From Membranipora membranacea (lineage: Eukaryota; Bryozoa; Gymnolaemata; Cheilostomatida; Membraniporidae): 64,000 nucleotides of DNA. Positions 1-12,347 of this stretch are shown here, one piece after another. Where the stretch lies: contig OU612070.1 of assembly GCA_914767715.1 (NCBI GenBank), forward strand, positions 25,346,025 through 25,410,024, given 5' to 3'. Under the pieces are notes generated by a model that was given only the letters and a program-made list of their open reading frames with translations, made no database searches and was not told the origin of the DNA. How positions within the stretch are numbered: position 1 is the first letter of the stretch; every line of letters begins with the position of its first letter. The position numbers and the translations under genes are program-made.

Positions 1-1299
1 CAATACGATTTGCTGTCATGATTAGTGGACAGGAGATACAAACTTCAAAACACTGTGGGGAATTGAATATCAATGTTCTATTTTGTGCAATGGTTAATTG
101 ATGAGTATTTTTCGTGTCATTTGAATCTCTTTTTTTTCACTTCACTTTCAGTATCTTGTCACATCAGAATCCATTACTGCTACCATAAAAGGGATTGTTA
201 TGATGTAATTTCAAACGGATCCTAATCGGATATGGGTTTGTTGTTTGGCTCAGAGTGGCCCGCTAGGCTGTACTGTTAGTACATATCTATATACTACACA
301 AACTGACCTAACTGTGAATTTGATCGACTTTCCATGGTTAAATGTCAGCAGGGGATCGACCCAGAAAAGATTGAGCTGGCATAAATGGCTGCATTCATAA
401 GCATCAATATCTCCGTTATTGCACTCATAGAGCGCCTTTAATAATAGGAGATTAATGTGTACTGATATCGATAACTGTGTTTGTGTTATTGGTTGAAGTC
501 TCATGGTATTAATAGGTAGAGAGTATGAGATTAAGAGAAAAAACTGCTGGACAACTGCCGTGTCACAGCATGAGTTTGCCATAATAGCCATCTAATCTAT
601 CTAATGTAATCTAAGTGTAATAAGGCGTTAACCAACTATCGGAGTTGTGCCCTTTCTTTCTCGGAGGGGATAACTCATTCCGTCTGATAACAGCTTATCA
701 ACATATAAGCATATTAACCGAATTTCTGTAAATGTGGCATTGATGGATGATCTATTATTTTAGGAAATTGAAGGATATCATTTAGGAAATTGAAGAACTT
801 GCTGAGTATTTTTGGAAAACCTCTCTAGCAGATACATTGACATACAAGTCAAATTTTCTTAGCTAAGTGATTGGAAACTCCAAAGTATTGTACCATGGTA
901 TACACTCATGTACACACTAACAGCCAATTGTATGGCTTTGGCTGCATACAAGAATCAATATTATTTTGATAACTAGCCTTGTATAGTTTTTTTTCCAAAT
1001 TGCTGCCATTATCCTTGAGATTAACTATTATTTGGCAATAATTTATTTGGAAGGTTGTGACATTACAATTTCATATATTTGGCTGCGTAGTGCAATCAAC
1101 TTTATTTGATTTTGCGGAAGTGAGAATATAAACAGACATGATTGAGTAACGTATTTACAGTTAAAAAAAGTATAGCTGAGTTCTGCGTAAGTAAGTGTGT
1201 GACAAAAATATACTAATTTTAATATTGTGGTCATGATAAGTTCGTTAAATTTGTGCCTAGTAAAGAGTTCTGAAAATATGTACAATAAAAGGTATTACA
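1..1299. other. No supported gene
   Basis: AT-rich sequence. Two minus-strand open frames (about 250-591 and 1043-1285) are rich in I, L, N and S, match no family I know, and have no convincing splice signals, so I treat them as chance ORFs. Confidence 0.5.
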
Positions 1300-2410
1300 T
1301 CAATATTTCTTCCAAAATATATCACTAACTACATACCATCCATTCCTTTCTGCCAACAAAACTAACCAAGCGTTGCACCACGCGATGTTGGATACAAGCC
1401 ACCTCTTGATCACAATCATGAGCCCACTGTTTTTCCCGCTAGCTCGTGGTATGGCTCTCACTTTGGGTCGAATTACCGGCAGTTTGTGTGGATTCAACGT
1501 ACTTTCAAGCTGAGCATTCATATAAATTGTTTCCCTTGGTATGAAGACATCATTGATTAGAAGGTTCAGCTCATGCATTTTCCTCAACATACAAAATGTG
1601 AGAATATCTCCAGAAAGAGATAATTGAACAATGTTGTTAACGGTATGATTTGGCAATGATAGTAAGGATGGCCTAGGTCTTGTAAGATACAATGATACGA
1701 ACTCATACAATTCTTGCATCTCCAGCAATGTCTCATATATTGTAAAGTTATTGTCGATAACCATAGTAAAGATAGTAGTTAGAATTTCAACTGGAAGGTC
1801 TAACAAGTTCTCATTAACGTCTTCTGAGGCCTGTACAGCTGGCATGGGGCTTCGAGGTGTTACTGCTGGCTGTACCCTTGCTAGCGGAGTCACATCAACC
1901 TTGCTCTTTGTCTGAAGTTGTATCTGGGGTGATCTTGCTATCACAGTAACAATATCAGCCAAATCTTGTCCAAGTGCGACGTAATGTTCTCCGTTGTTTT
2001 CTGGTAAATGACCAAGGACACTATATGGTTCACTTGGTTCAAATACGTTTTGGCCATCAGGTCGTATCAGAATATTTGCTTCTGTTGTAGAGGATAGAAT
2101 GAGTATCTGGATACTCAGCATTTCTGCAAGTGCCTGGATCACGATATGGTCACCATATGTCCCGTCTCTACCCATGGAAACGAGGTAATCTGCTGGTGAG
2201 ATGTTATTTTGTTGTTGGGCCAAGAATGGGTGAGAAAGTAATAGTTCACTACCTCAGAACGAAGTGATTCATGGTTTGACCCATTTGAACTGAGTTGGAT
2301 AGCAACTGCATAGAAGTTAAGTTAATGATCAATAGGATTTAAGTACTTACATAAAATATCGATAGATACCAGAGTAGTCTCATATTGCTGTGGTTGAGAA
2401 TCAGCAAAAC
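1300..2410 (-). CDS. OTU-like cysteine protease domain protein (partial, probably catalytically dead)
   Basis: OTU proteases remove ubiquitin from proteins. The exon with the main frame runs from 2305 down to the stop at 1300. It carries the C-terminal half of an OTU domain: a Y-L-x-x-M, the block RDGTYGDHIVIQALAEML, and a catalytic-His context GEHYVALG. About 200 further residues after the domain match nothing I know. A 60-nt upstream exon (2410-2351, acceptor TTTTGTAG, donor GTAAGTAC) joins in phase to the 2305 exon and gives the N-terminal OTU helix (SNHESLRSEVVNYY). At the position of the catalytic DGxC-L-F motif the joined frame reads SIDILF, so Cys is replaced by Ile. The frame carrying this helix and the frame carrying RDGTYGDH differ by one base near 2235, so there is either a frameshift or an unseen short intron. 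Upstream exons were not found. It could be a decaying pseudogene or a pseudo-enzyme with one sequence error. Confidence 0.6.
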
Positions 2411-4386
2411 CTACAAAAAATGATAGTTGATGGTTGAAAGACATTTTCAAGCTGTTGATAGGGGATGAAAACCTTTATCAGAGTTGCCACTCTGTAGCCT
2501 AAAAATTTGACTGACTAGACCACTGAATAAGTAGTAGGCATCCCACTGTATGTCTAGGTGGAAGAGATAGATACTAGCTGACTAGATAGACAAATGCAGG
2601 TTACATTTTAAGAGGGTGATGGTGCTTTGGGTACCCAGGTATAGCTGAGCTGCAAAATTTTTCAATCTATTTCATTACTAAACAAGCAATGCACAACATC
2701 TCAAATTAATTTATCTGCTGGTTGCTTAGCCTGTCTTGACAAGCTTTGTTGGAGGGTTTAACGATTCCCTATCGTTAGACTTTCAGCTTAGGGGATTTAT
2801 GACTTGGGATTTTGACTGACGTAACTCAGACTATTGTCGATCAATATAATATAACTTTATTGACGAGCTTTTACTGAGATTACAACCGTTAAATCTATAA
2901 GAGATTAACACAAACAATGACTATAAATGACTATCTATGAACGCATTACACAGTTCTCAAGAAGTTAACTTTATACTCTTACTTTACAAATTATAAAATA
3001 AAGTGTTACTTCCAAATGTAAAATAGTAAGGTGTCAAACGCATCAATCCTGATGCCAAATTAAGCCTTTACACAATTCAAGGTATATATAATATAATTAA
3101 TCCTTGAATGGGGAATGCAGGCTACAATAAAATAATAAGGTTAATATTTGTACCTTTTGCCTTCTCTCCTTTAAGCTTTCAAAACTGTCTGAGTTTATTT
3201 GCTAATGAACTGAGTGCACTGACTCATAAAAGAACACTGAAACTTTACTTTACTGAAATTTTACCAGAAATACAGGGAACACACCAACACAAAGACCAGG
3301 GCGGGACCAAATCCCCCCAGACCTATCACGGAGAGCCAACGCCCCATAAAGATGTTGGGAGGTGGCCAGAAATCGCAATAAATACACTCCTCCGACACAA
3401 TACTGCACCCTGGATCCCCTGTTTGAAGAGTAAATTACTCTATTGTTCCCCGAAATTGGACTCAACCTAATCCTGCAGATGAGAGCAGTGACAACTAGTT
3501 GGGAGGCAAAACGAGTCTCCAGTTTAAGTTTTTGTTTTTGTTACGCTGATGAGAATCTTTACAGAGGGGTTCCCCCTCCTACCAGCAATGCTTATCAAGA
3601 GAGGCTTCTGTTGGACATGCTTTTGCAGGATGTAGCACTTTGAAGATTTCTCTTTCAGAGAGTAAACGATAACAAATCAATAAAATTTATTAGGATAAAG
3701 GATCCCATAATGCAACTCTCTGGAATTCCAAAAGTATATTGGGCTCAATAGAATTTGACTTGATTTGTTTATGGAAACCCATATTTTTCATACTATTAAA
3801 ACAAAGCCATTAACAATGAACCGCTGGGTCACAAAGCAATATCAAATTCCGTATATATGCAATTCAACTATCATTGACCTGCAGTCGACAGTCTCTTGTC
3901 CATAACTTAAATTTCTTCCACAGGGATTTGAGTTTACTAACAGCATTGAGCTACAACCTGTCGTGGTCAATTCAAACTTTTATTAGACTGCAAAAATTGA
4001 GCGCGACAAGCTCAAAATCTTGTTCAAAGTTGCTCTCTGGATTGCAGTGTGATAGAAACACCATGACTATTACTCAATGCAATGTCGTAAAATCACCACC
4101 AGCTGTTGTACGCTAATGGTTCATATGGTACCTGTTAAGGTTTTATTATCATAAAGTCTATATGGAAAACAAAAAGTTGAATTTTGGGAATGACGTAAAA
4201 TTGCTTTTTCTATATTTATAAAGGGAAATTCATAAAGAGATGGAGCGATTTATGCATAAATTATTTAACATTTTTCCCAATTTCTGATATTTCAAGTAGT
4301 GCAAACAACCTCATATCAACTTTTGAGCATAGCCTCTATCAAACATGACAGTATATTTCAGGCTTGACATATATGCAGATACTCAC
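2411..4386. other. Intergenic, no supported gene
   Basis: I see no recognisable protein or RNA gene. Short open frames at about 3108-3470, 3443-3643 and 3874-4116 lack splice signals and family motifs. The 3' exons of the ADAM-like gene (cysteine-rich region, any membrane anchor) may lie here but I could not identify them. Confidence 0.4.
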
Positions 4387-7300
4387 CTTACTTGTGCAAA
4401 ATATTGATAAGCATCCTGTATGAGACAGCAGTAATGAATTCTGAAGGAACAATTTCTATCGTGATCCTAGGATTTAAAATTTTTTCTCTTATACGACTTG
4501 GTACGCTATCCTCAATATTCAAACTCCCACAGTATTTTTAAATTTGTATGCTCCTGTCCACTAATCACAGCAAATTGTATTCATCGATTTGCATCTAACG
4601 AGGAGACAACTCGGCGTTTTGGTTGAGTTGCGACATTTGCGACGTTAGTGGGTTCGAGCTATTGCGACGTTTAAAAAATTGCGACGTTTGTGGGTTTGCG
4701 ACGTTTAAAAAACCCTTCGTTGCGACGTTTTTGGGATTGCGACGTTAGTGGAACGCTAGATTGCGACGTTTTGACGTTTGCGACGTTTGTGGGTTCTACA
4801 GGGAGGCTCTTCATGTGAAACGTAATATTAATGTTTTATTAATAACTTTAACCATTGTATTTTGCATTAAAGTTTGTTCATTATTTTTAAGCTCTACACC
4901 ACTTTTATTTTGGCCTAATTTAGTTGACATTATATTTACCACAGCCATTTTGATCTGTCGGACACTCTTTGTCTTTACCGGTACATGTCTCAGTGAAATC
5001 ACAAGCCTCCTTAGATTGTCTGCAGACTGTATACTTGTCTGTATACATGCAGTACGGCATATTGCAACATACCCCTGGATGAGAAACATAAATGGTAATA
5101 CACAAAGTGATAAAACAGAAGGAACGCTGGCTGTCTGTATAGCCTGTCGTAACTTGTTAAGAAGTTGACAATATCGAGACTGATGCTAATTCATACCCCG
5201 TCCACATTGTGCATAGCTCCGTAATGTACAGTCTAATTTACAGCACTGCACTGTTGTATAGTCCCATTCGCAGGCTTCGTCTATCAATAAATATGACATA
5301 CTAGTAAAGTAGAGTTTATGTAGTCAACATCAGCAAAGGGTTAATCTGTGTGACAGAAACTTTCTTTGTGCAGTTATTTTCAGCAAGACTAAAGCTAAAA
5401 GCATTGTGAAAACTCAATATGCTCATAGAGCTGAATCCTTTTTGCAATCAGTAAAATGATATTACTCACCAGGGTCTAAGACCGCATTCCCACAGCGCTG
5501 TAGGGATGCAGTGAAGCCTGGATCATTTCTAAGACAGCTGCCACCTTCCCCAATCAACTTATTTTTAATCCACTTTGCTGCACAGCCACAGAATTGAAGG
5601 TCTGCAAGTCCATCTTCTGGAACTGAGAGAACAGATAATCAATCAAATTTTATTATAAATTGTGGTGGCTGTTTAGCTCCCGAATAATGAACAACGACCG
5701 CAACCAATCTATCAGACATTTGTTAAGCAAATAAAATGCCAGGTGAAGACAAATTTTGTCGGGTAACTACATCTGGTTCTGATTTGCTTGACCAAATCTG
5801 ATCAAAGCTCAACAACCTGCTGTAAGACTGCCCTGAACTACATCGCCATATGGGCTCATGATTATAACATGCTAGTCAACACCCCTGAGACTTACGCCTT
5901 CACCTGTCACTCTACGAGGCTAAGTATATTCTCATCTTCACAATTGGTCGGCAGGCACTTGAAGGTTCACAAGCTACCAAGTTACTGGGTATGATCACCA
6001 CATCACATTTATTGATCTTATTAATTTGCTTGGGCAGTTTGAAAGATCAAAAGATTGGCTCCAAACAGTGAAGGCTGGCCATATATTGAAGGCTGTACAA
6101 TACATACATACATTTACATACATTTGTGTGTTCTTACCTATGTATATACCAAGAAGAGACTTCAGTTTGGCAAAAGGTTAAACACAAACAGATTTTACTC
6201 ACATATGCTTTGAAGTTTCTCGAGAGGAGTTGAATAAACTGCAAATTTCACTACTTTTCCAGCCTCACAGTCTTTGAAGGTCCCACAGTCTTTGTTGTTT
6301 CCTCCCAGGATTTCGCCTATGTTAGCCAAGAGGACGACCATGTGCAGATCTGCAACACCAACAGTGGCATCAGTGTACACGATTACATTGTCAGCACATA
6401 TGGAATTGAGAACAGCCGCTTTGTAGATTGTGTCAGAGTCCTTGTTAGATTTTGTCACATACCACAGCAGGTCATATTTAGTATTGGGCTTTATATTCTC
6501 TATCGCATAGGTCTTGATTTCATTTTTGAGCCATGATACTAGATGTCTTTTTATGTAGCTGCTATCCTTGTTAATCGGAATTGCATAATTGTCTGTATCT
6601 GTCAAAAGTTTCAATCCAGTTGTGACAAGGCGAAGATTAAAGTTGTGCTTAAGAGCCACTGCAATCAGCCGAAGATAATTGAAGATAGTGTCATAACACT
6701 TATCACTATCCTTAGAACACTGTCTGTTGTAGAAATCATAGTCAACCAGGACAAACATCTCCAAATATCGGACCTCATTATTGTCACGTTTCTGCCGTGT
6801 GAGTAACCTATCTGGAGAGTCTGGTAAAAGACTACTAGTCAGAGGTTTACTGTTCTCTTTTGAACTATTGGTCGAGCTCCCGTTAGTATATAGATAGTGG
6901 ATAAGACCTGTCGATTTATCTTTCAGTTTTGTGTGAATTAAATAACTTTGATTTCCCAATACGAATTGTCCATGCACTCCATAGCAAAGGTTGAATATAC
7001 CAGTTTTATTGCTGTCTTCACCAGCGGTCTGGAAAATACAGCATGGATGATAAGTAGTTTTACTCTTATTGAGATGAATGTCCACCTCTGTTGAGTCCCC
7101 TAAGTGGAAATCTGGATGGAAATAAGCAGGCGAGTTGATCAGTCTGAGGGTTAGCTGATCGATTGTTAGTATAACTTCCGCTGACCCCGTATCCTCATGA
7201 TCAAATTTAAACAGCGTATCTCTCAGTTTCTTCACATCATGCATATCGAGCAATCTCGTAGATAGTTCTGTGGTCCGAATACGAATATCAGTGACAGACC

Positions 7301-7439
7301 CATATCCATCCAGTGGCAGTATCTCATCTTCAAGATATACAGGAAAAAGACTGTGCTCTGCGCTGTGAGTCAGGCCTGCTGTCAGACTCACTAGTTTAAT
7401 AAGTACAGTTACTTGTTCATACAAACGAACAAACTTCAT
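4387..7439 (-). CDS. ADAM-like metalloprotease-disintegrin with a dead active site (partial 3' end)
   Basis: Exons by phase: 7439-6203, 5622-5470, 5280-5197, 5074-4940 and a possible 29-nt exon 4415-4387; all junctions are GT-AG and keep frame, with no stop reached. The first exon starts with a signal peptide (MKFVRLYEQVTVLIKLV...), then a prodomain with N-glycosylation sites, a furin-type site RQKR near residue 215, and a reprolysin-like domain starting VRYLEMFVLVD. Where ADAMs have HExxHxxGxxH this protein has ANIGEILGGNN, so all three zinc His and the catalytic Glu are gone. Exons 2-4 give the ADAM disintegrin: RCGNAVLDPG, VQCCKLDC, GVCCNMPYC, TVCRQSKEACD and TETCTGKDKECP. The likely role is binding or adhesion at or outside the cell surface rather than proteolysis. 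The cysteine-rich tail and any transmembrane segment were not found. The start is the only Met before the hydrophobic leader. Confidence 0.82.
4628..4795. repeat. Degenerate tandem repeat of TTGCGACGTTT
   Basis: About nine to ten copies of the core TTGCGACGTT(T/A), with spacers such as GTGGG and AAAAAA, lie in the intron between exon 4 and the possible exon 5 of the ADAM-like gene. Each copy has two CpGs, which stands out in CpG-poor surroundings. Confidence 0.8.
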
Positions 7440-7559
7440 TGCTAAACTTCATTGAGTTGAGTGTTTAGCGCGATTGAAGGGTTTTCACATTGTAATGCAC
7501 AGTGTTATGAAATTACCTATTGTCTAAGAACTTGATAGTGATTTTTTTTTTACACATTA
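7440..7559. other. 5' flank of the ADAM-like gene
   Basis: Upstream of the minus-strand start codon. I see no clear TATA box or splice acceptor. A T-rich run lies at about 7543-7551. Confidence 0.35.
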
Positions 7560-8935
7560 TTTATATATATATACTTTATTATTGCCGATCAAAGTCAATG
7601 ACAAATAAAGACCATGTATAAATAAATAAATAAAAACAAAGCAGTCAGGTGTATTTATGAAAAATATCATTGTCTATAAATGCTGTCCTATTTATAGAAC
7701 GGTGATTTCGGGCTTCCAAAAATATTTTACACGGGTGATTCTCATATTCTTTAACCTTTGCAATAATATCGAAAGCAAAGAAGATCAAGATGTATTTTTA
7801 GCTCTTCGAGCTTTAGTAAAGAAAGTCTCTCTTCAAAGTCTTCTTCATATGAAATCATAATTCCGGTGCAGAGCTTTTGAAATCTCTCCAGTTTATCCTT
7901 ATCATTTTGGGTGGTGCGTGGGAACCAGCACGGGGCTGCATATGATAAAACCGATAAGATTCTAGCTTTGTAAAATAATATCAGTGAATGAGATCTCACA
8001 CCAGCTTTTCTTAGCTTTATAAGACCATGCAGAGAATGTTTTGTTTTGTCAATGATATGGTCTACATGGGAGTGAAACTTCAGGTGCTCATCAGATATCA
8101 CACCAAGGAGCCTCACATTTGGGGTGTAGAGTATTTCAGAGTGATTGATGTTATAGGTGTCAATGGTGAGTGTTTTTTACAAAGTGAAGTTTATGGAGAG
8201 AGTTTTGTTCACATTCAACAGCAGAAAGTTATCAGTGCAGTACTGAGAGGTGTAATCGAGTGCTCTTTGAAGGTGGTTGTTGCTGATGCTCACAGTTGCC
8301 CGATGAGCAGTAGAGTCAGTCATGAGACAGTTAGATTTTGATAGCGGATGGTATGAAGTTGTGTCATCGGCGTACTTAAGATGTGGTGTTGGTGGTGACA
8401 AGTCATCGATAAATGCATTCCAGAGTAGAGGACCTAGTACTGTCCCTTGGGGGACACCTATATTAATTGGACTGAAGATGGATTTTCCGTTGCGAAACCT
8501 CACACATTGTTCTTTATTAGAGAGAAAGTCCTGAACAATAGCTACAAGATATCCATCTATTTTCAGTTTTAAAAGTTTCTTGACAGCAAGATCTGGACGC
8601 ATTTTGTCGAATGCTTTAGAAAAGTCTAGCCATTATTGCCTGAACACCAAGATTGTCATTGCAATCAAGCAAGCTAGGCACACTAGATGAAAAGTTCACC
8701 AAAGCATCTGTGGTACCAATATTCCTTGTGTAAGCATATTGGTATTTGAGAGTGAGAAGTTTCTCTGTAATTTGCCAGGAGAGTATTCTCTCAGCAACTT
8801 TGCTCAAATGATGTAAAATATTTATTGGGCGGTAATCTTTATATGTAGATGGATCAGGTACTTTGTTGATAGGTACGACCTCTGCTCGCTTCCATCGCAT
8901 TGGAAATTTTCCACACTCAAAGATTTTGTTTATGA
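7560..8935 (-). mobile_element. 5'-truncated, frame-broken non-LTR retrotransposon (Jockey/CR1-like RT)
   Basis: Three minus-strand fragments in different frames (8900-8616, 8602-8177, 8116-7751) cover a reverse transcriptase in order: YKDYRPIN block, then GVPQGTVLGPLL, then the catalytic YADD motif, then the C-terminal region (RLLGVISDEHLKFHSHV). No endonuclease domain lies upstream, which fits 5' truncation. The 3' side ends in a short untranslated stretch and an AT-rich simple repeat (7560-7640). The frames are broken by at least two shifts, so the copy is dead. The exact clade cannot be set by eye. Confidence 0.85.
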
Positions 8936-8964
8936 TGTGTGCTATAGGCTCAGAGAGCCTATAG

Positions 8965-9030
8965 CTAATGTATAGAGAGATATAATATATATACTATATA
9001 GAGAGATATATTATATAGAGAGATATATTG
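8965..9030. repeat. TATAGAGAGATATAT simple repeat
   Basis: Three to four imperfect copies of a TATAGAGAGATATAT-type unit next to the truncated 5' end of the non-LTR element. Confidence 0.7.
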
Positions 9031-9587
9031 TTAGCATCTCAATATCATTTTCAAGAAAATGTTTTTCAAAAGTGTCATGAAAAAGAAACCAAAAGGTTGA
9101 CACAAACACTTGAAAACACTTGAGGCTAATAAAAGGTGGACATGGTGGATTTACAAAATCAAGGAGCAAGCAAAACTGTATTCACCCAAAGCTGTGCTGT
9201 GTTTCATTGATCTTTATCTGCTAGATAGAAGCTTAGATAGATAAACATAGTAAAGCGAGTAGGCCTAAATATTGAGCCTGATCACACCGGACAGATAACA
9301 AAAGCATTTTTTTTCTTAAAAATGATTATGATGCCAATAAAAGTATTACAAAAACATGATCAAGAATTAAGAGAAGATAATCTTGTTGTTGGTAATATAC
9401 AGCAAATGACTGGTGAACCTCTCACTTGCCCTAAGAAACTAATGTTGGTGCAAAGCAGGTTTTTGCTGACCAAAAGATTTTTGCCTTAATATTTCACCTA
9501 GTAATGATTAATTTATAAATGTTGCTTATCGTTATAGGTGCTTGTAAATTTGAATTCTTCAGCATCCAGTTCATGAGATTTTGAAAT
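9031..9587. other. No supported gene
   Basis: AT-rich spacer between the non-LTR element and the left terminal repeat of the first Gypsy-type element. No motif is recognised. Confidence 0.5.
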
Positions 9588-9661
9588 TGTTTATCCCATG
9601 TGTTTTCAACTGTGTAAGTTCTATGTATTATATATTTAAGGTCCACTCTAGGCATCTAACA
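9588..9661 (-). repeat. Left 74-bp terminal direct repeat (LTR-like)
   Basis: Starts TGTTTA and ends TCTAACA, so it has TG...CA ends. It matches 17217-17290 with about four mismatches. It is very short for a Metaviridae LTR and has no obvious polypurine tract inside it, so it may be only the conserved part of a larger, eroded LTR. Confidence 0.6.
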
Positions 9662-9946
9662 TCTACAAATACAGATTAATTACTATAACTGAGATGAATA
9701 AAAGAGTGACAACATAAATACAAACTCATGCATCCAGCATACAATCAGCATTTCCCTTGTTAAACCTTTAGCAAGATGAGGCAAATGATGATAGAGATAC
9801 ACAAGTACGAAACAAAAGAAATAAAAAGTAACGCACAATGTTTTAACATGCCTGATGAAAATAGCACAAAAGAACAACAAAACCAAACAAGGTGAATACT
9901 ATTCAAGTAATAATAATGATTGTGTTATAGATTGAATCACCGTCAC

Positions 9947-11146
9947 TTAGTAGAGAACATATGAGTGATATTTAGCTGGCGTCTTGGTTTGTCTGGATCT
10001 CTGCCGTACTGCTTTAGACTCAGTATCGACTTCTGAGGTTGGTGAAGCAACAAGGTTTGGAGCTGCTTGAGCTGTTGTACTTCCTGCTGCTGCTGGTGCA
10101 CATTCTGATGATTTATTTTCTGCTGGTGTACTAAACACCGGAGTACTTTCTGCTTGTGTACTTCCTGCTAATGACTGAGCTCCCTCTTCGGTCTGGTCCG
10201 ATTCACGCTCAGCTATAGGAAGCAGGTCTGCACGATTTCTTCTTACAGCCTTATCTGTACTGCTGTTTGAAACTAGGTAAGACCGATCCGACAGCTGCTC
10301 TACCACTCTTACCTGTTGCCACTTATACTTATGAGAAGCAAAGTCTTGCAGCAGCACTGGCGAACCAATATTCAGCTGAGCAAGCTCCTTAGCTGAGCGA
10401 TTGTAGTGATTTTGAGTAACCATCTTCTTCCTGGCCTTCTGAGTTAAGACATCATTACACAGTTGATTTGCTGTTGGCAGAATCAATCTTGTGGAATGTC
10501 CAAACATTCTTTGTGCTGGGGATGAGGACATTCCTGCCGTTGGGGTATTGCGATACTCCGAAAGAGCTAAGTAGGGGTCATCAGCTCTTTTCATCAGTCT
10601 CTTGATTATTTTAACTGCTGCTTCTGCCTTGCCATTGGACAGCTGGTGCCCAGGAGATGAGACTGCATGTTTGAATCCACACTCCCCACTGATTTTTGCA
10701 AATTCACCTGATACAAACTGCGGTCCGTTGTCTGAGTGTAGTTGATGAGGTATTCCATACCTCGCAAAAGCTTTCTTGCTAGTGTGAAGCTTGTTAAGTA
10801 TCTCAGCTCTACCTGTTATTGGTATGACTAGTCTGGAACCTTTATAGATGACGCCATCAAGCACTGCCAGTTCGTCCTTGTAGGAGTTGTAGGGTTTGAC
10901 AACCTCTGAAATTTGACTTATCTTTCCAGGCCAGCCTGAGGTTATCAGAGATTGTAGTTGAATCATCACCGGTTCTTCACTTGTATATTGTTGAATCTTT
11001 TTATATGTAACTTCTGATACTGGCAGGTCTTTTTTTAGGCTGCTAGTGGTCAGGTCCGACATGAAGGATCTCAACTGGTTCACTGTGAATATTTGTTCTG
11101 TAGATGTCCCAGCCTGTGGGTCACCAACAGGAGCTCTGGACAGCAT
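9947..11146 (-). pseudogene. Gypsy integrase, internally deleted
   Basis: The frame holds a pol linker, then the catalytic-core segment with the second Asp (HQLHSDNGPQF) and a Glu context (NGKAEAAVKII), then a C-terminal region rich in S, T and A. Between NKLHTS and ARYGIPHQ the HHCC zinc finger and the first catalytic Asp are missing, so it cannot be active. It overlaps the RNase H frame at its 5' end. Confidence 0.8.
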
Positions 11147-11828
11147 ATCTGCTGTAACTTGTTCAGTGCCAGGTCTGTAGTATACTTCATTGGATATCTC
11201 TGTAGTGCCAACAACATTGATTGAAGGCGTTTTGGTGCTTTGTTGAGAGGTTTCTGAAATATTGGCTCCAACGGTCTGTGATCAGTATGAACTGTTACAT
11301 CTGGGTTTCCGAAAACATATTGGTTGTACTTATGCATCTCATAAACTATTGCAAGAAACTCTAACTCGATAGGTAGGTAGTTCTTTTCACTGTCTGTCAA
11401 ACTTCGCAAACCATAGCTCGCAGGTTGTCCCTGTTGTAGAAGTACCGCGCCGAGCCCTTCTGTGCTTGCATCAGTTAGTACAACTGCTGGTTGGTTGACA
11501 TTGAAGTACTTTAGTGACGATGTTTTGGTGATGAGTCTCTTTATCTCATCAAACGCTCTCTTTTGGTCCTCTCCCCAAACAAAGTCATCTTCACCAACAC
11601 CAATCAACCTTCTCAGGGGTTCACACTTGGCTGAGCAGTTAGGTATGAATTTGGCTAGATAGTTGACATGACGGAGGAACCTCTGTATCCCCTCACCGTT
11701 GACGGGTGGTTTCATCTGTGTGATTGCTTGTATTTTACCAGGATCTGGTTTGACTCCCTCTTTAGTAATAAGATGGCCAATATACGGCAGTTCCTCCAGA
11801 AGAAATCTGCATTTCTCCTTGTTTAGCC
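11080..11828 (-). pseudogene. Gypsy RT C-terminal end and RNase H
   Basis: Starts at the hAT-like insertion point in the RT thumb region (NKEKCRFLLEELPYIGHLI), continues through the connection (FLRHVNYLAKFIPNCS) and RNase H (VVLTDASTEGLGAVL, ELEFLAIVYEMHKY, VHTDHRPLEPIF). RNase H acidic residues are present. The frame ends shortly after the domain with a frame change toward integrase. Confidence 0.85.
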
Positions 11829-11870
11829 CCCAGGGGGGGACTCACCAAAATTTACCCACCATGCTCGGCC
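11829..11870. repeat. Left terminal inverted repeat
   Basis: Pairs with 13990-14031; blocks CAGGGG, GACTCACC and CCCACCATGC are shared in inverted orientation. Confidence 0.85.
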
Positions 11871-12347
11871 TAAAAACACGTTTAAGGGGGTATTTTGGAG
11901 AGTTGGAGCTGCACAGTGAAATCTATAAATAAGGGGTAGTTGTGCACAACACACCAAGTGCAAAGGGCTAGGATCAATGTATGCTTATAGTGCTAGTGAA
12001 AAGGGGGTAGATCCTGTGCTATTCAGAGTGATAAGGCCCCCTCTCATGTCAAGTTGCTGGATGGGAACCTAACCAATCTGATTGATGACAAGTTTATGAG
12101 CTGAAGATGTTTACACATAACTAGGGAACAATCTTTTCTTTCTCTTGACCTCAGAAACCGGATATAGGACCATAAACATCTACAGGTAAATATAACTCAA
12201 AAAGTATTAAAATTATCATACTGCCTGCAGTATGATTTCAGACTATGACCTTCATACAACCTTCCTTCAATTTGTCATCTGCAATTGGCGTGTGGGGAAA
12301 TTGGAAGAAATGAAGCTTATTTTGAGATCAATTTTAGGTGATTCTAC

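Noticed and set aside
250..591. 113-codon minus frame
   Set aside because: Low-complexity residue mix, no splice sites, no family; chance frame in AT-rich DNA.
3108..3470. 120-codon plus frame
   Set aside because: No motif or splice support, and an overlapping minus frame is equally open.
7751..8900. Functional host reverse transcriptase
   Set aside because: Split into three frames and 5'-truncated, as in dead retrotransposons.
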